Part shown: piece by piece, positions 26,255 to 36,572 of the stretch
Layout: every line of letters starts with the position of its first letter
Numbering within the stretch: the stretch's first letter is position 1
From: Planctomycetota bacterium
GTDB taxonomy: Bacteria; Planctomycetota; J058; JAJDCP01
DNA: 64,000 nucleotides
Reading direction: 5' to 3'
Assembly: GCA_029260765.1 (NCBI GenBank)
Contig: JAJDCP010000051.1
Location: 1-64,000 of the forward strand
Made by a program: the position numbers and the translations under genes
The notes under the pieces: model-generated
Seen by the model: the letters and a program-made list of their open reading frames with translations, nothing else
Told to the model about the DNA's origin: nothing
Database searches by the model: none

Positions 26255-27157
26255 TCAGGCAGCCCGACTCTTCTCCGCATCCCCAGACCGCCCTCCCGTC
26301 AGACGCTCGCCCAACCAGGCGCCCCCCATAGTGGCCACGAAGGCGAAGACGATGGCCGCAAAGAAGCTGCCCGCGAGCGCCGCGGAGCCCTCACCGTCTT
26401 GCTCGGGCAGGACGAAGAGCGCGACGAAGGCGAAGACTGCCAGCAGCGGAAGCGCCGCACCAACCGCCGGCTCGAGCACTGTGCGCCCTGGCGAAGCCGC
26501 GCCAACAACCAGGCCGGTCAGGCAGCCTGCGGCGAGAAACAACAACACGGCGAGCGGCTCGAGCCGCGCCACACCGGCCAAGAGCTCGCTGTCCAGCACA
26601 CCGGCCAGAACGCTGGCTCCCATGCAGGCGACGAGAAACAGCACCACCGTGGCGGCCGCCCACAACCAACGGAAGCCGCGACTCACCGCTTGGGCAACCT
26701 CTGGACGTTGTGCGACGGCCTGGCTGGTCTCCTTGCTCAGCTGGCGCACCCCCGCGGCATCGGTCCCGACGAGTTGTTCCCAGACGACATCAGCCAGGGT
26801 CGGCGGCTCGAGGCCCCACTGATCGCCGAGGAACTTGAGCACCCGCAGCTCGCCACCGTGCCACTTCCGGTCGCGACGCGCCATCTGCAAGAGATCCTCG
26901 AACAGGGCCTTCCTGTGTATGGGGCGCGTGATGCTCGCGGCGATGGCGGCCAGGTCGAGGCTGACCAGATCTCGGCTGCCCAGACGGCAACCGAGCTGAG
27001 CGCAGATATGCTGGATGAACGCCAGCTCCTCGGGGCTCGCCTCAGAATCGACGTTGGCGAGCGTCACCAGGGCCAGAACGTACGCGCGGCGTTCAGCCTC
27101 GCTAAGCTCTTTGGCGGACAGGCTCTCGCACGCAGAGCGCTGGGTGGGTTCAGCCAT
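26255..27157 (-). CDS. TerB-like domain membrane protein
   Basis: A 300-aa protein. The N-terminal helical domain (about 15-110) resembles TerB/tellurite-resistance domains (RRAYVLALVTLANVDSEASP, then EELAFIQHICAQLG). Four hydrophobic helices follow (about 165-185, 195-215, 225-245, 255-275) and a short basic tail. TerB-type modules are proposed metal- or membrane-associated sensors. The start at 27157 is set by AGGAGGTCC directly upstream; longer frames have no site. No partner genes are obvious. Confidence 0.65.
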   Translation of the reverse strand: MAEPTQRSACESLSAKELSEAERRAYVLALVTLANVDSEASPEELAFIQHICAQLGCRLGSRDLVSLDLAAIAASITRPIHRKALFEDLLQMARRDRKWHGGELRVLKFLGDQWGLEPPTLADVVWEQLVGTDAAGVRQLSKETSQAVAQRPEVAQAVSRGFRWLWAAATVVLFLVACMGASVLAGVLDSELLAGVARLEPLAVLLFLAAGCLTGLVVGAASPGRTVLEPAVGAALPLLAVFAFVALFVLPEQDGEGSAALAGSFFAAIVFAFVATMGGAWLGERLTGGRSGDAEKSRAA

Positions 27158-27307
27158 TGGACCTCCTGACTGGGGCACAGACGGGACAACCCCGGCAGCG
27201 GGAGAGATTGTATGCCAAGATACGTGCCGAGGTCGATGCAGAACAGCCTGGTGCCGACCCCATCCTTGACCGGCACAGCCGGTCCCAGACCCCAAGGAGA
27301 CAAGCAA

Positions 27308-27853
27308 ATGAGCGAGGAAACAGCGGCCGCAACGAGCTATGGAATCGAGCTCATTGAGGAACATGTGCCTGCCGAGGTCATCGCAGACATCGAAGAGCTC
27401 CACGACAGGATCTTCGCAAGACCCCGCCGCCTGGGCCTGGCACGGGAGATGAACACCAGGCCACGCCAGCTGTTGGTGCTCGCCCGCGCGTCTGCGAACG
27501 GCTCCGTGCTGGGGTTCAAACTCGGCTACGAGCATCGCGTGCACACCTATTACAGTTGGCTGGGGGGCGTCGATCCCGACCACAGGAGGCGGGGCATCGC
27601 CCGCAGATTGATGGCGAGGCAACACGACTGGTGTGTGGCGCAGGGCTACGCTACCGTGCGTACCAAAACCCGCAATGAGTTCCGGCCCATGCTCATCCTC
27701 AACCTGATGTGCGGATTCCAGATCATCGGCCTCCTCAGCCGCCCCGATGCACCGCGTATCGTGATGGAGAAGACGCTGCGCCCTCTGCGACCGCTGCCAG
27801 ACCCAGGCTCAGGCGAGGATCCTCGCTTGCCAGGTAGGACCCCTCCCCTGTAG
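27308..27853 (+). CDS. GNAT-family N-acetyltransferase
   Basis: A 181-aa acetyltransferase with the acetyl-CoA-binding motif A (LGGVDPDHRRRGIARRLM, R/Q-x-x-G-x-A/G) and a following strand-helix (YATVRTKTRNEFRPMLILNL) as in GNAT folds. The substrate cannot be inferred. ATG 27308 has AGGAG upstream. The C-terminal 25 residues are Pro-rich and probably disordered. It starts 150 bp from the divergent TerB-like gene. Confidence 0.8.
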   Translation: MSEETAAATSYGIELIEEHVPAEVIADIEELHDRIFARPRRLGLAREMNTRPRQLLVLARASANGSVLGFKLGYEHRVHTYYSWLGGVDPDHRRRGIARRLMARQHDWCVAQGYATVRTKTRNEFRPMLILNLMCGFQIIGLLSRPDAPRIVMEKTLRPLRPLPDPGSGEDPRLPGRTPPL

Positions 27854-27927
27854 ATTGAACAACCTCCGGCGTGCGTGAGCGCTCGGGGCGTGAACCGAGA
27901 CTGCAGCTGTTGCCCTGGGAGCCCCGC

Positions 27928-28761
27928 ATGCCGAACGCCACCGCCTGGATCGGCCCGGCCACGCTGACCGATCCCATCGTCTACGTTCCCGTGGCCCTCC
28001 TCCTGGTCATCGTGGGCATCTTGGCCGCGCGCGTCCTGCTGGCACACAGCGATCGCCGCGGCCGCGAGACCCGCCTGGCGGCCTCGTGGCAGGCCCTGGG
28101 CCTCTCCGCAGACACTTTTGGACAGCCTGAAGAGCTGCCGATTCCGCAGATTCTCGGCTTCAAGTTTGCCCAGACAGTGCGCGGCGTCGAGAGCCTCCAT
28201 CAGCTGCTCCAGGTCGAGACAACAGAGGGGCTGCAGGCCAGCCTGGTCGTGGTCCAGTGCAAGGTGATGCGCAAGCAGGCGGGCGGCGGGCAGAAACTGA
28301 CTCTCGCGCACGTCCACATGGTGCGTATTGCAGGCATCGGCCTGAGCATGCCTGACTTCGTGCTGAAGACCAGGGCCGGAGGCATGCTTGGGATGTCGGT
28401 CGGCCGGCTCAAGCAGGACCCACGTTTCGACAAACGTTACGCCTGTGAGGGAGAAGAATTCGCGCGCATCCGGGACTTTTTCAAAGCACCGATGTTGGAG
28501 GTCGCGCTAGGATTCCTGGACGCACCTCGCCGCGGCGGCCTGCTCTCGGTCAGCCTGGAAGCAGAGAGTGGGAGCTTCGTCGGGCCCCGCATAGAGAGCG
28601 ACGGCCGCCAGTTGCTGGTGTCTCGCCCGCATGAGCTCGCATCGATCTCTGAGCTGAGCGCCCAGGCCTGCGCGGGCAAGCCTCTGACGTCCTATCACCG
28701 GCGTATTGTTTGCGAGGGCCTGGCGTTTGCACAGGCGATCCGCGCTGCGCAAAGCGGCTAG
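27928..28761 (+). CDS. Single-TM protein of unknown function
   Basis: A 277-aa protein with one TM segment near the N-terminus (about 15-38) and a mixed alpha/beta domain facing, most likely, the cytosol. No motif was recognised; the arrangement resembles DUF3137-like proteins only superficially. GGGAG precedes the ATG. It ends 12 bp from the convergent FHA gene. Confidence 0.6.
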   Translation: MPNATAWIGPATLTDPIVYVPVALLLVIVGILAARVLLAHSDRRGRETRLAASWQALGLSADTFGQPEELPIPQILGFKFAQTVRGVESLHQLLQVETTEGLQASLVVVQCKVMRKQAGGGQKLTLAHVHMVRIAGIGLSMPDFVLKTRAGGMLGMSVGRLKQDPRFDKRYACEGEEFARIRDFFKAPMLEVALGFLDAPRRGGLLSVSLEAESGSFVGPRIESDGRQLLVSRPHELASISELSAQACAGKPLTSYHRRIVCEGLAFAQAIRAAQSG

Positions 28762-28772
28762 CTAGCCGCCGG

Positions 28773-29069
28773 TCAGTTGATCAGCTGGATCCGCACATGG
28801 GTCAGCCCGATCTCGATGGTGTCGCCGTCTTTGAGCACCGCGTAGTCGATCTGCTGGTTGTTGACCTTGGTGCCATTACCGCTGCCGTAGTCACGGATCA
28901 TGAACAGGCCATTGACCCCTTTGATACGACAGTGCTTGCGCGACACGCTTTGATCTTTCAGGCAGAAGTCGGCATCGGTGCCACGGCCCAAGGTGATCTC
29001 GGCATTGTCACTGAAGATGCGCGTCAAGCCTTCTTCGGGTCCTTTGACGAGACACAGCTCTATCGGCAT
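28773..29069 (-). CDS. Stand-alone FHA-domain protein
   Basis: A 98-aa single FHA domain with Gly-Arg (TLGRGTDADF), Ser-Arg-Lys-His (SVSRKHCRI) and the Asn loop (GSGNGTKVNN) of phosphothreonine readers. No other domain is present, so it probably acts as an adaptor for Ser/Thr kinase targets. AGGGGAA precedes the ATG. The closest kinase in the window is the one at 1-478. Confidence 0.9.
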   Translation of the reverse strand: MPIELCLVKGPEEGLTRIFSDNAEITLGRGTDADFCLKDQSVSRKHCRIKGVNGLFMIRDYGSGNGTKVNNQQIDYAVLKDGDTIEIGLTHVRIQLIN

Positions 29070-29187
29070 AGCGTTCCCCTGCAGGCACTCAGGTCTTAAG
29101 ATAGCGATTCCGTCTGGGGAAGAAAGACCTTTTTACGGGGGCCCCCGGCCGTGCCCGAGGCGTCGGGCTTCCCTGAGGAGTGCCTCC

Positions 29188-29724
29188 ATGCGACGCTGTG
29201 CCCTGTCGATCCTGCTGCTGGTTTCCGCCTGTTCGTCGCCTGAAGAACCGTCGCCACCAGCCCCGTTGACCACACTCGAGCCTGTCTTCGAGCAAGTCGC
29301 AAGCTACATCGAGCTCAACGGCTCCTGGCCAGACCGACTCGACCCGCTGATCGGACCTGACGGCATGGCGGGGGGGCTGCCCCTGCAGAGCCACATCCTG
29401 CAGCCAGAAGCTGAAGCCGCGCTGCGCGCCAGGGGCCTGCTCCAACTTGCTCGCACAGACACGGCCCACGGAGAAGTGGCTGCCCTGACGGCGGAGGCCC
29501 GCACCGCCTGGAAGCTCGGCGCCGGCCCAGTCCTGGCCTTCGGTCTGCACGAGGAATGCAGCCTGGTCAGGGGCACGCGCCCCGCACACCTGCCGCGCGC
29601 GCCGCGCGACCCGAACGCGCAGTACCCCTTCTTCCTGTTTCTTGTCGACCTCAGCGGCGGGGATGCAACCTGGGCCGGCGTGCTTTCCCCTGATGGGCTG
29701 CAGCTCATCCGACCCGGCTCCTGA
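29188..29724 (+). CDS. Lipoprotein of unknown function
   Basis: A 178-aa protein with a short signal peptide and lipobox (LLVSAC, Cys about 15). TGAGGAG lies upstream of ATG 29188. The middle (VFEQVASYIELNGSWPDRLDPLI) recalls the pilin-like 'YxxxNGxWPxxLDxL' segment found in many exported proteins. No further assignment can be made. Confidence 0.7.
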   Translation: MRRCALSILLLVSACSSPEEPSPPAPLTTLEPVFEQVASYIELNGSWPDRLDPLIGPDGMAGGLPLQSHILQPEAEAALRARGLLQLARTDTAHGEVAALTAEARTAWKLGAGPVLAFGLHEECSLVRGTRPAHLPRAPRDPNAQYPFFLFLVDLSGGDATWAGVLSPDGLQLIRPGS

Positions 29725-29742
29725 GGCAACGCCAGGCCGGGT

Positions 29743-30255
29743 TCAACGGGCCTTGTTGCGCCCGTTGTTTCTCTGGGCGAGCAACCGCTCGCTCTTGCGC
29801 GTCGCCGCGGTGACCGGCACCAACAGCACCGGGCAGGGCGCCTGGCGCAGGACCCGATCCGCCACGCTCCCTAACAGCAGGCGTTTGAAGCCCGAGCGGC
29901 CGTGGGTAGCCATACAGATCAGATCGGTATCGAGTTCCCTCGCGGCGGCCAGGATCTCGGCCGCGGGCTCGCCAACGACGACCTTGGCCGACCTGGCGGT
30001 CTCGGGTCGCAGATAGCGCTGGAGCAACTCGGGAGCCTGATCCATCGCCCGTTCGCGGGTTGCATTTGTCAGGTCTTGAAGCAGATCGAGCTGCTGGGCA
30101 TAGACCCCCGCAATCACAGGCCCGACGACCGCGGGCTCGACCACGACCAGGACGGTCACGTGGGCCGAGAAGGTCTCCGCGAGTTTCGCAAGCGGGCGCA
30201 AAGCGACCTCCGACTCCGGAGACAGGTCTGTGGGGAAGAGGATGTGGTGGAACAT
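29743..30255 (-). CDS. Universal stress protein (UspA family)
   Basis: A 170-aa single-domain UspA protein. The N-terminal ILFPTDLSPES and the C-terminal ATP-binding loop GRSGFKRLLLGSVADRVLRQAPCPVLLVP (G2xG9GS/T type) are intact, so nucleotide binding is likely. It is divergent from the Rieske-cytochrome b-HAO operon. Its own upstream region holds a possible sigma-54 promoter, so both may respond to the same activator. Confidence 0.9.
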   Translation of the reverse strand: MFHHILFPTDLSPESEVALRPLAKLAETFSAHVTVLVVVEPAVVGPVIAGVYAQQLDLLQDLTNATRERAMDQAPELLQRYLRPETARSAKVVVGEPAAEILAAARELDTDLICMATHGRSGFKRLLLGSVADRVLRQAPCPVLLVPVTAATRKSERLLAQRNNGRNKAR

Positions 30256-30330
30256 AGCAGCTCACTCCCAGCACATCGGAGTGGATCTCGCCCATTCCGA
30301 CAGCGCGCTCGCAGTACCTGCCCTTCCTCC

Positions 30331-30347
30331 AGCAACCCCGGGACCAT
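30331..30347 (-). promoter_or_regulatory. Possible sigma-54 promoter for the uspA gene
   Basis: On the minus strand TGGTCCCGGGGTTGCT keeps the GG-N10-GC spacing and the TTGCT -12 box, with a poor match in the middle of the -24 box. It is about 75 bases upstream of the start codon. Confidence 0.4.
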
Positions 30348-30487
30348 CCCACGCTAAGCCTGAAAAGCAGAGACTCGCGGATTCCGGTTACATCGTAGTA
30401 GCGGATGCATCGCAGGGCGTGTAGAAAGAGTAACCACGAGAACATCAGCTTCGAGCAACGTGCCGCGGACAGCCAAGTTTCGTCTGG

Positions 30488-30504
30488 TTGGTACGGACCT
30501 TGCT
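30488..30504 (+). promoter_or_regulatory. Sigma-54 promoter of the Rieske-cytochrome b-HAO operon
   Basis: TTGGTACGGACCTTGCT matches the sigma-54 consensus (TGGCAC-N5-TTGCW) at nearly every conserved base, with exact GG-N10-GC spacing (GG 30490-30491, GC 30502-30503). Transcription would start near 30515, 28 bases before the TTG start codon at 30543. An NtrC-type sigma-54 activator is encoded 4.5 kb downstream. Confidence 0.75.
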
Positions 30505-30542
30505 CTAGCGAAGCGCACACACGCCAGAGTGAGGACGACCTC

Positions 30543-31088
30543 TTGTCGGACGTACAGCCAGAAGACGCTCCCAGCACGCAAGAGCCAGAGCCAGCCCACC
30601 CAGCAGGCAACGATACGCGGCGCGACTTCCTGGGCCGCGCGGGGGGCGTTGCCCTGATCGGCGGCGTGGTGGCCAGCTACGGTTCGCTGGCGGCCGTCGC
30701 CGGCCGCTTCATGTTCCCCGAGCCAGATGGCGGCAAGGTCTGGGTCTATGCCGCCCGCCTGGCCGACGTGGCGGTGGGGCAGGCTCTGAGCTTCAGCACG
30801 CCCTCGGGGGCGCGCTTGACCATCGCCCGCACCAAAGACACGGGCGGCGCAGAGGATTTCATCGCGCTCTCCAGCGTCTGCCCCCATCTGGGCTGCCAGG
30901 TGCACTGGGAAGAGCAGAACGACCGCTTCTTCTGTCCCTGCCACAACGGAGTCTTTGACCCTGAGGGGCGTGGCATCGGCGGCCCGGTCCTCGACGCAGG
31001 GCAGTCGCTGGCGAGCTATCCGCTCCGAGCCGAGAACGGCCTGTTGTTCATCGAAGTCGATGCTCCTGTACAGGGAGGCGCGGCATGA
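30543..31088 (+). CDS. Rieske iron-sulphur protein
   Basis: A 181-aa protein with a twin-arginine-type N-terminus (TRRDFLGRAGGVALIGG) and a TM anchor. The Rieske [2Fe-2S] ligands are Cys113/His115 (CPHLGC) and Cys131/His134 (CPCH), with the disulphide pair Cys118/Cys133. It is the electron-accepting subunit of a bc-type quinol oxidising complex. The start is not certain: TTG at 30543 has GAGG upstream and follows the sigma-54 promoter correctly. The stop overlaps the cytochrome b start by four bases. Confidence 0.9.
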   Translation: MSDVQPEDAPSTQEPEPAHPAGNDTRRDFLGRAGGVALIGGVVASYGSLAAVAGRFMFPEPDGGKVWVYAARLADVAVGQALSFSTPSGARLTIARTKDTGGAEDFIALSSVCPHLGCQVHWEEQNDRFFCPCHNGVFDPEGRGIGGPVLDAGQSLASYPLRAENGLLFIEVDAPVQGGAA

Positions 31089-32125
31089 AAGCGGTCATCG
31101 GCTGGTTCCGCGAACGTCTACCGATCTCGGGCGGAGAGATCCGAGCAGCCATCGACGAGCCCTTGCCCAGCCACCTCAAGCAGTGGTGGTTCTGCCTGGG
31201 AGGAACACCCGCGTACCTGTTTCTGGTCCAGGTCGTGACCGGCATCCTGCTCGCGTTCTACTACCGTCCGTCGCCGGAGACTGCCTACGAGTCGGTGCGT
31301 GACATCACCTACCTCATCGACTACGGCTGGTTCATCCGTGGCTTGCACAAGTGGGGTGCGACGCTGATGGTCGCGGCCGTCGTGCTGCACCAGATCCGGG
31401 TCTACTTCACCGGTGCGTACCGCAAGCCGCGTGAGATCAACTGGATGATCGGCATGCTGCTCTTGCTGCTCACGCTGACGACGGGCTTCACCGGCTACAG
31501 CCTGGTCTTCGAGCAACTCAGCTACTGGGGCGCTACGGTGGCGAGCAACATCTCTGACACGGTACCCTTGATCGGCCCGTGGCTGAAGCGCGGACTGCTG
31601 GGCGGCGACGCCTACAGCGCTCGGACCCTGTCGCGTTTCTTCATCCTCCATGGCGCTGTGCTGCCGGTCAGCATGATGGTGCTGCTCGGCCTGCACATCT
31701 CACTGATCCGCCTGCAGGGCGTGGCTCCGCAGATCCCCGGAAAGAAAGAGAAGCACGACTACAGCTTGTTCCCGGACCACGTCTCGACCGAGTTGCTGGT
31801 TGGGATGGGACTGACGCTGCTGCTGGCCGTGCTCGCAACGACATTGCCCGCTGAGTTGGGCCCGAAGGCCAATCCGCTCGCGACTCCTGAGCTGATCAAG
31901 CCAGAGTGGTATTTCTACGCCACGTTCCGCTGGCTCAAGCTCTTCTCAGGTACCGCGGCCGTGCTCAGCATGGGATTCATCGTCTTCGTGATGGGAATCT
32001 GGCCTCTGATCGACGGCTGGATCAGGAAGCGTTGGAAGGATTCTGAATTCAGTGTCTGGGTAGGTCTGCTCGGCGCAGCTGCCCTGATCGGTCTGACAGT
32101 CTGGGAAGCGGCGGTGGCCCACTGA
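31085..32125 (+). CDS. Cytochrome b of a bc-type complex
   Basis: A 346-aa integral membrane protein. Four haem-ligating histidines are seen in two helices (GLHKWGATLMVAAVVLHQIRVY and ILHGAVLPVSMMVLLGLHISLI), and the quinol-site PEWYF motif is present. N- and C-terminal domains are fused in one short chain, shorter than a mitochondrial-type cytochrome b (about 400 aa). It forms a quinol-oxidising complex with the Rieske protein, passing electrons to the multihaem cytochrome encoded next rather than to a canonical cytochrome c1. Confidence 0.92.
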   Translation: MKAVIGWFRERLPISGGEIRAAIDEPLPSHLKQWWFCLGGTPAYLFLVQVVTGILLAFYYRPSPETAYESVRDITYLIDYGWFIRGLHKWGATLMVAAVVLHQIRVYFTGAYRKPREINWMIGMLLLLLTLTTGFTGYSLVFEQLSYWGATVASNISDTVPLIGPWLKRGLLGGDAYSARTLSRFFILHGAVLPVSMMVLLGLHISLIRLQGVAPQIPGKKEKHDYSLFPDHVSTELLVGMGLTLLLAVLATTLPAELGPKANPLATPELIKPEWYFYATFRWLKLFSGTAAVLSMGFIVFVMGIWPLIDGWIRKRWKDSEFSVWVGLLGAAALIGLTVWEAAVAH

Positions 32126-32158
32126 GGCCGTCCGCCCCGAGCAAGGAAAGGAAAAAAC

Positions 32159-33784
32159 GTGAGCCTGCAAGGCAAGAAAGTCGCCATCATCTGCGTTTCG
32201 CTCTGTTTTCTGGTCTCGCTGCTGTTCGTTCAGTGGCGCGAGGTGGTGCGGCGTGCCGAAGAGGCAGGCACGCGCGCTCCACATATCACCGTGCCCGCGA
32301 GCTCGAAAGCTTGTGTCTCCTGCCATGAAAAGCTGCAGCCGGGTGTCATCGAGCACTGGAAGAGCAGCACCCATGCCGAGCGCGGCATCGGTTGTTTCGA
32401 GTGCCACGAGGCGCGTGACGGCGACGCGGATGGCTTCCAGCACTATGGCAGCACCATCGCGACGGTTGTAACGCCCCTCGACTGCTCGCGTTGCCACCAG
32501 ACCGAAGGAGCGCAGTTCGCAGCCAGCCACCACGCCAAGGCAGGCGACATCCTCGCCTCGTTGGACAACTTCCTGGCAGAGACGGTCGAAGGATCGCGGC
32601 TGAACTTCAGTCCCCACTCTCCAACGCCTGGCAAAGACGTGAGCATGGTCAACGGTCTGGCCAGCGCCCACTCGGGCTGCCAGCAATGCCACGGGAGCAA
32701 GCTCAGCCTGCTCGCCAAAGACGGCACACAGATCACGGTCGATGATCTGCAACCCAACGCGGACGGCATAGCCCAGAACACAGAGGCGGTGGCGAAGATT
32801 CAACGGGATGCTGATGGCAAACCCGCCTACTTCCCCGGTAGCTGGCCCAACACGGGCATCGGCCGTCTGAACCTCGACGGTTCGCGCGGGTCCTGCTCGG
32901 CCTGCCACAGCCGGCACGACTTCTCCCCGCGGCGGGCACGGCAGCCCGAGAACTGCGGCAAATGCCACCTCGGCCCCGACCATCCCCAAAAGGAGATCTA
33001 CGAAGAATCGAAGCATGGCGTCGCCTTCCGCGACCTGAAGGACTTCATGAACCTCGATGCGGCCACGTGGGTGTTGGGAACCGACTACAGCGCGGCGCCG
33101 ACCTGCGCGACCTGCCACATGTCCGGACACACGCGCAACGGCGGTACGGTCACCCACGACCCGGGCGAGCGGCTCTCGTGGACCAACCGCCCCCCGGTCA
33201 GCCGCGTGATGAACACCGACGCCGACCACAAGATCGTCACCGACCCAGCTCTCATCGTCGACTCGGCAGACTCCAAGCGGAGTCGCATGCGCGATGTCTG
33301 CTTGCATTGCCACAGCAGCAATTACGTCGATGCGTTCTACAAGCAATACGACGACCTGGTCATTCTCTACAACGAGAAGTTCGCCAAACCTGGCGCGGAA
33401 CTGATGGGGGCGCTTCTGAAGCACGAGCTCCGCAGTCCTACCCAGTTCGACGAAGAGATCGAGTGGACCTGGTTCTACCTCTGGCACCATGAAGGCCGCC
33501 GGGCACGCCACGGGGCGAGCATGATGGCGCCGGACTACACCCACTGGCATGGGATGTACGAGGTTGCAGAGCGCTTCTACATGGAGCTGGTTCCGCAAGC
33601 CAGAGAGATCATCCATCACGCCGCAGAAGACCCGGCCAAGGCCGAGCAAGCGGCAGCTGTCCAAACAGTGCTCGACGCGATCCTCGAACGCGAGGAGCAC
33701 CGCTGGTTTACCTACGGCGCGGAGGCGGAGGCAGAGCGTATCCGCAATGCGATGCAGGAACGCTACGGTTCGGGAGGCCGCTAA
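32159..33784 (+). CDS. Octaheme c-type cytochrome, hydroxylamine-oxidoreductase family
   Basis: A 541-aa multihaem protein with eight CXXCH motifs (ACVSCH, GCFECH, DCSRCH, GCQQCH, SCSACH, NCGKCH, TCATCH, VCLHCH) and one N-terminal hydrophobic anchor. The C-terminal helical region WHHEGRRARHGASMMAPDYTHWHG is typical of HAO. Tyr460 lies about 81 residues from the C-terminus, where the haem-P460 cross-linking Tyr of HAO is expected, so oxidation of hydroxylamine or hydrazine is possible; reductive HAO relatives lack it. With Rieske and cytochrome b it forms a Rieske/cytb/HAO module like those described in anammox bacteria. GTG start; AAGGAAAGG upstream. Confidence 0.9.
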   Translation: MSLQGKKVAIICVSLCFLVSLLFVQWREVVRRAEEAGTRAPHITVPASSKACVSCHEKLQPGVIEHWKSSTHAERGIGCFECHEARDGDADGFQHYGSTIATVVTPLDCSRCHQTEGAQFAASHHAKAGDILASLDNFLAETVEGSRLNFSPHSPTPGKDVSMVNGLASAHSGCQQCHGSKLSLLAKDGTQITVDDLQPNADGIAQNTEAVAKIQRDADGKPAYFPGSWPNTGIGRLNLDGSRGSCSACHSRHDFSPRRARQPENCGKCHLGPDHPQKEIYEESKHGVAFRDLKDFMNLDAATWVLGTDYSAAPTCATCHMSGHTRNGGTVTHDPGERLSWTNRPPVSRVMNTDADHKIVTDPALIVDSADSKRSRMRDVCLHCHSSNYVDAFYKQYDDLVILYNEKFAKPGAELMGALLKHELRSPTQFDEEIEWTWFYLWHHEGRRARHGASMMAPDYTHWHGMYEVAERFYMELVPQAREIIHHAAEDPAKAEQAAAVQTVLDAILEREEHRWFTYGAEAEAERIRNAMQERYGSGGR

Positions 33785-34971
33785 GGCCTCGTGGCTGGAG
33801 GTTGGTTGTGGGGTTCAAAGCGGGGCAACATGATCCGGATACTGGTACCCGCTCCAGGTCTGCTGTCCACATCGATGCTCCCGCCGTGCTGCGAGACGAT
33901 CGCATGCACCACAGCCAACCCCAGTCCCGAGCCCTTTTCACTACCTTTGGTGGTGAAGAAGGGCTCGAAGGCATGTTCGATCGTCGCGGGCTGCATGCCA
34001 CAGCCATCGTCAGAGACTTCCAGCATGGTATACGCCCCGGGTACCAGGTCTGGCCGCCCGTGGTTGCGGGCGAGCTGGCAATCGCTGGTGCGCACGCACA
34101 GGCTCCCTCCATCGCTCAGCGCATCCCGGGCATTGAGCACCAGGTTGAGCAACACCTGCTCGATGCGAGCAGGGTCGCAGTAGGTCGTGTCAGAACTGGC
34201 CTGCAATTCGACCCTGAACTCGACGTCTGCCCCCAGCAGCTGGCCGAGCATCTTCTGCAGTCCTCCGACCAACTGATTCATGTCCGTGGGCCGACGCTGG
34301 GGCGGTTTGTCTCGGCTGTAGTCGAGCAACTGCCGGATCAGCCTGCTGGCGCGCTCCCCCGCCCGGGGAATCTCGACCAGATACTTCTTGGCGGGGCTGT
34401 CTTCAGGCAGCTTGTGTGCGGCCCGATCGGCACAGCTCATGATCGCCATCAGCAGGTTGTTGAATTCGTGCGCGATCCCCCCGGCCAAACGGCCGACGGC
34501 TTCCAGTTGCTGGGAGCGGACCAGATCACGCTCGAGCGCCTTGTAGGCGCTGAGATCGTGGAGAATACCGGTGAAGCGACGGGTCTGCCCTTTTCTGATC
34601 TCCCCAACGCACAGATGCAGCGGGAAACGGCTACCGTCCAGGCGTTGGCCGATCACCTCGCGCCCCAGACCGATGATATGGGCATCGCCGGTCTCGAGGT
34701 AGCGCTTGATGTACCCGTCGTGTTCTTCGCTCACAGGACTGGGCATCAGCACGCTGACGTTCTTGCCGAGAAGACCTCCAGGCTCAAAGCCGAAGAGCCT
34801 CTCTGCAGCCCGATTCGCGGTCTCGATGCAGCCCCGTTCGTCGATCACGACGATGCCATCGATCGCGGTCTCGAGAATGGTCTGCAGCTTCCATTCGGCG
34901 CTGCGCAGCTGCTCAGCGAGGCCCGGCGAGCTACCAGCGGAGTCGTCGTGCGCAGGGCGCTGCTCGGGCAT
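33781..34971 (-). CDS. PAS-domain sensor histidine kinase
   Basis: A 396-aa soluble kinase with no TM segment. A PAS domain (about 22-145, IDGIVVIDERGCIETANRAAERLFGF) precedes the dimerisation H-box (LAGGIAHEFNNLLMAI, phospho-His) and an HATPase domain (N-box LNARDAL, G1 SDDGCGM, G2 GSGLGLAVV). PAS may bind a small ligand or haem. It is divergent from the NtrC-type regulator with 76 bp between them, so the pair is very likely cognate. The stop overlaps the stop of the HAO gene by four bases. AAGGAG precedes the ATG. Confidence 0.9.
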   Translation of the reverse strand: MPEQRPAHDDSAGSSPGLAEQLRSAEWKLQTILETAIDGIVVIDERGCIETANRAAERLFGFEPGGLLGKNVSVLMPSPVSEEHDGYIKRYLETGDAHIIGLGREVIGQRLDGSRFPLHLCVGEIRKGQTRRFTGILHDLSAYKALERDLVRSQQLEAVGRLAGGIAHEFNNLLMAIMSCADRAAHKLPEDSPAKKYLVEIPRAGERASRLIRQLLDYSRDKPPQRRPTDMNQLVGGLQKMLGQLLGADVEFRVELQASSDTTYCDPARIEQVLLNLVLNARDALSDGGSLCVRTSDCQLARNHGRPDLVPGAYTMLEVSDDGCGMQPATIEHAFEPFFTTKGSEKGSGLGLAVVHAIVSQHGGSIDVDSRPGAGTSIRIMLPRFEPHNQPPATRP

Positions 34972-35047
34972 TGGGGTCTCCTTGGAAGCCGAAAGAGGGC
35001 CCTCCAGTCTACACCTTCGTGCATGGTAAACAACGAGAGGATCAGCG

Positions 35048-36385
<1,338 letters not shown>

Positions 36386-36488
36386 GTACCCCGAGCAGGG
36401 ATCACCACCGCAGTCCGATGAGCTTGCGCCCTGTGCGGGTCGACCGGAATTTTTGCTTCCCAAGCGCACAGAAAGAAGCTATCAAGAG

Positions 36489-36504
36489 TGTGAAAATTTT
36501 CACA
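36489..36504. promoter_or_regulatory. Perfect 16-bp palindrome, CRP/FNR-type operator
   Basis: TGTGAAAATTTTCACA is an exact inverted repeat and matches the CRP half-site rule TGTGA-N6-TCACA in full. It lies 69 bases ahead of the GTG start of the cbb3 operon's first gene. FNR-type sites (TTGAT-N4-ATCAA) match less well. Confidence 0.7.
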
Positions 36505-36572
36505 AGCTCGGCGGCCCAAGGACGATGTGCGTCCGATGGTCTCATCCCCTTATCGGGCATCAGGAGGGAACG

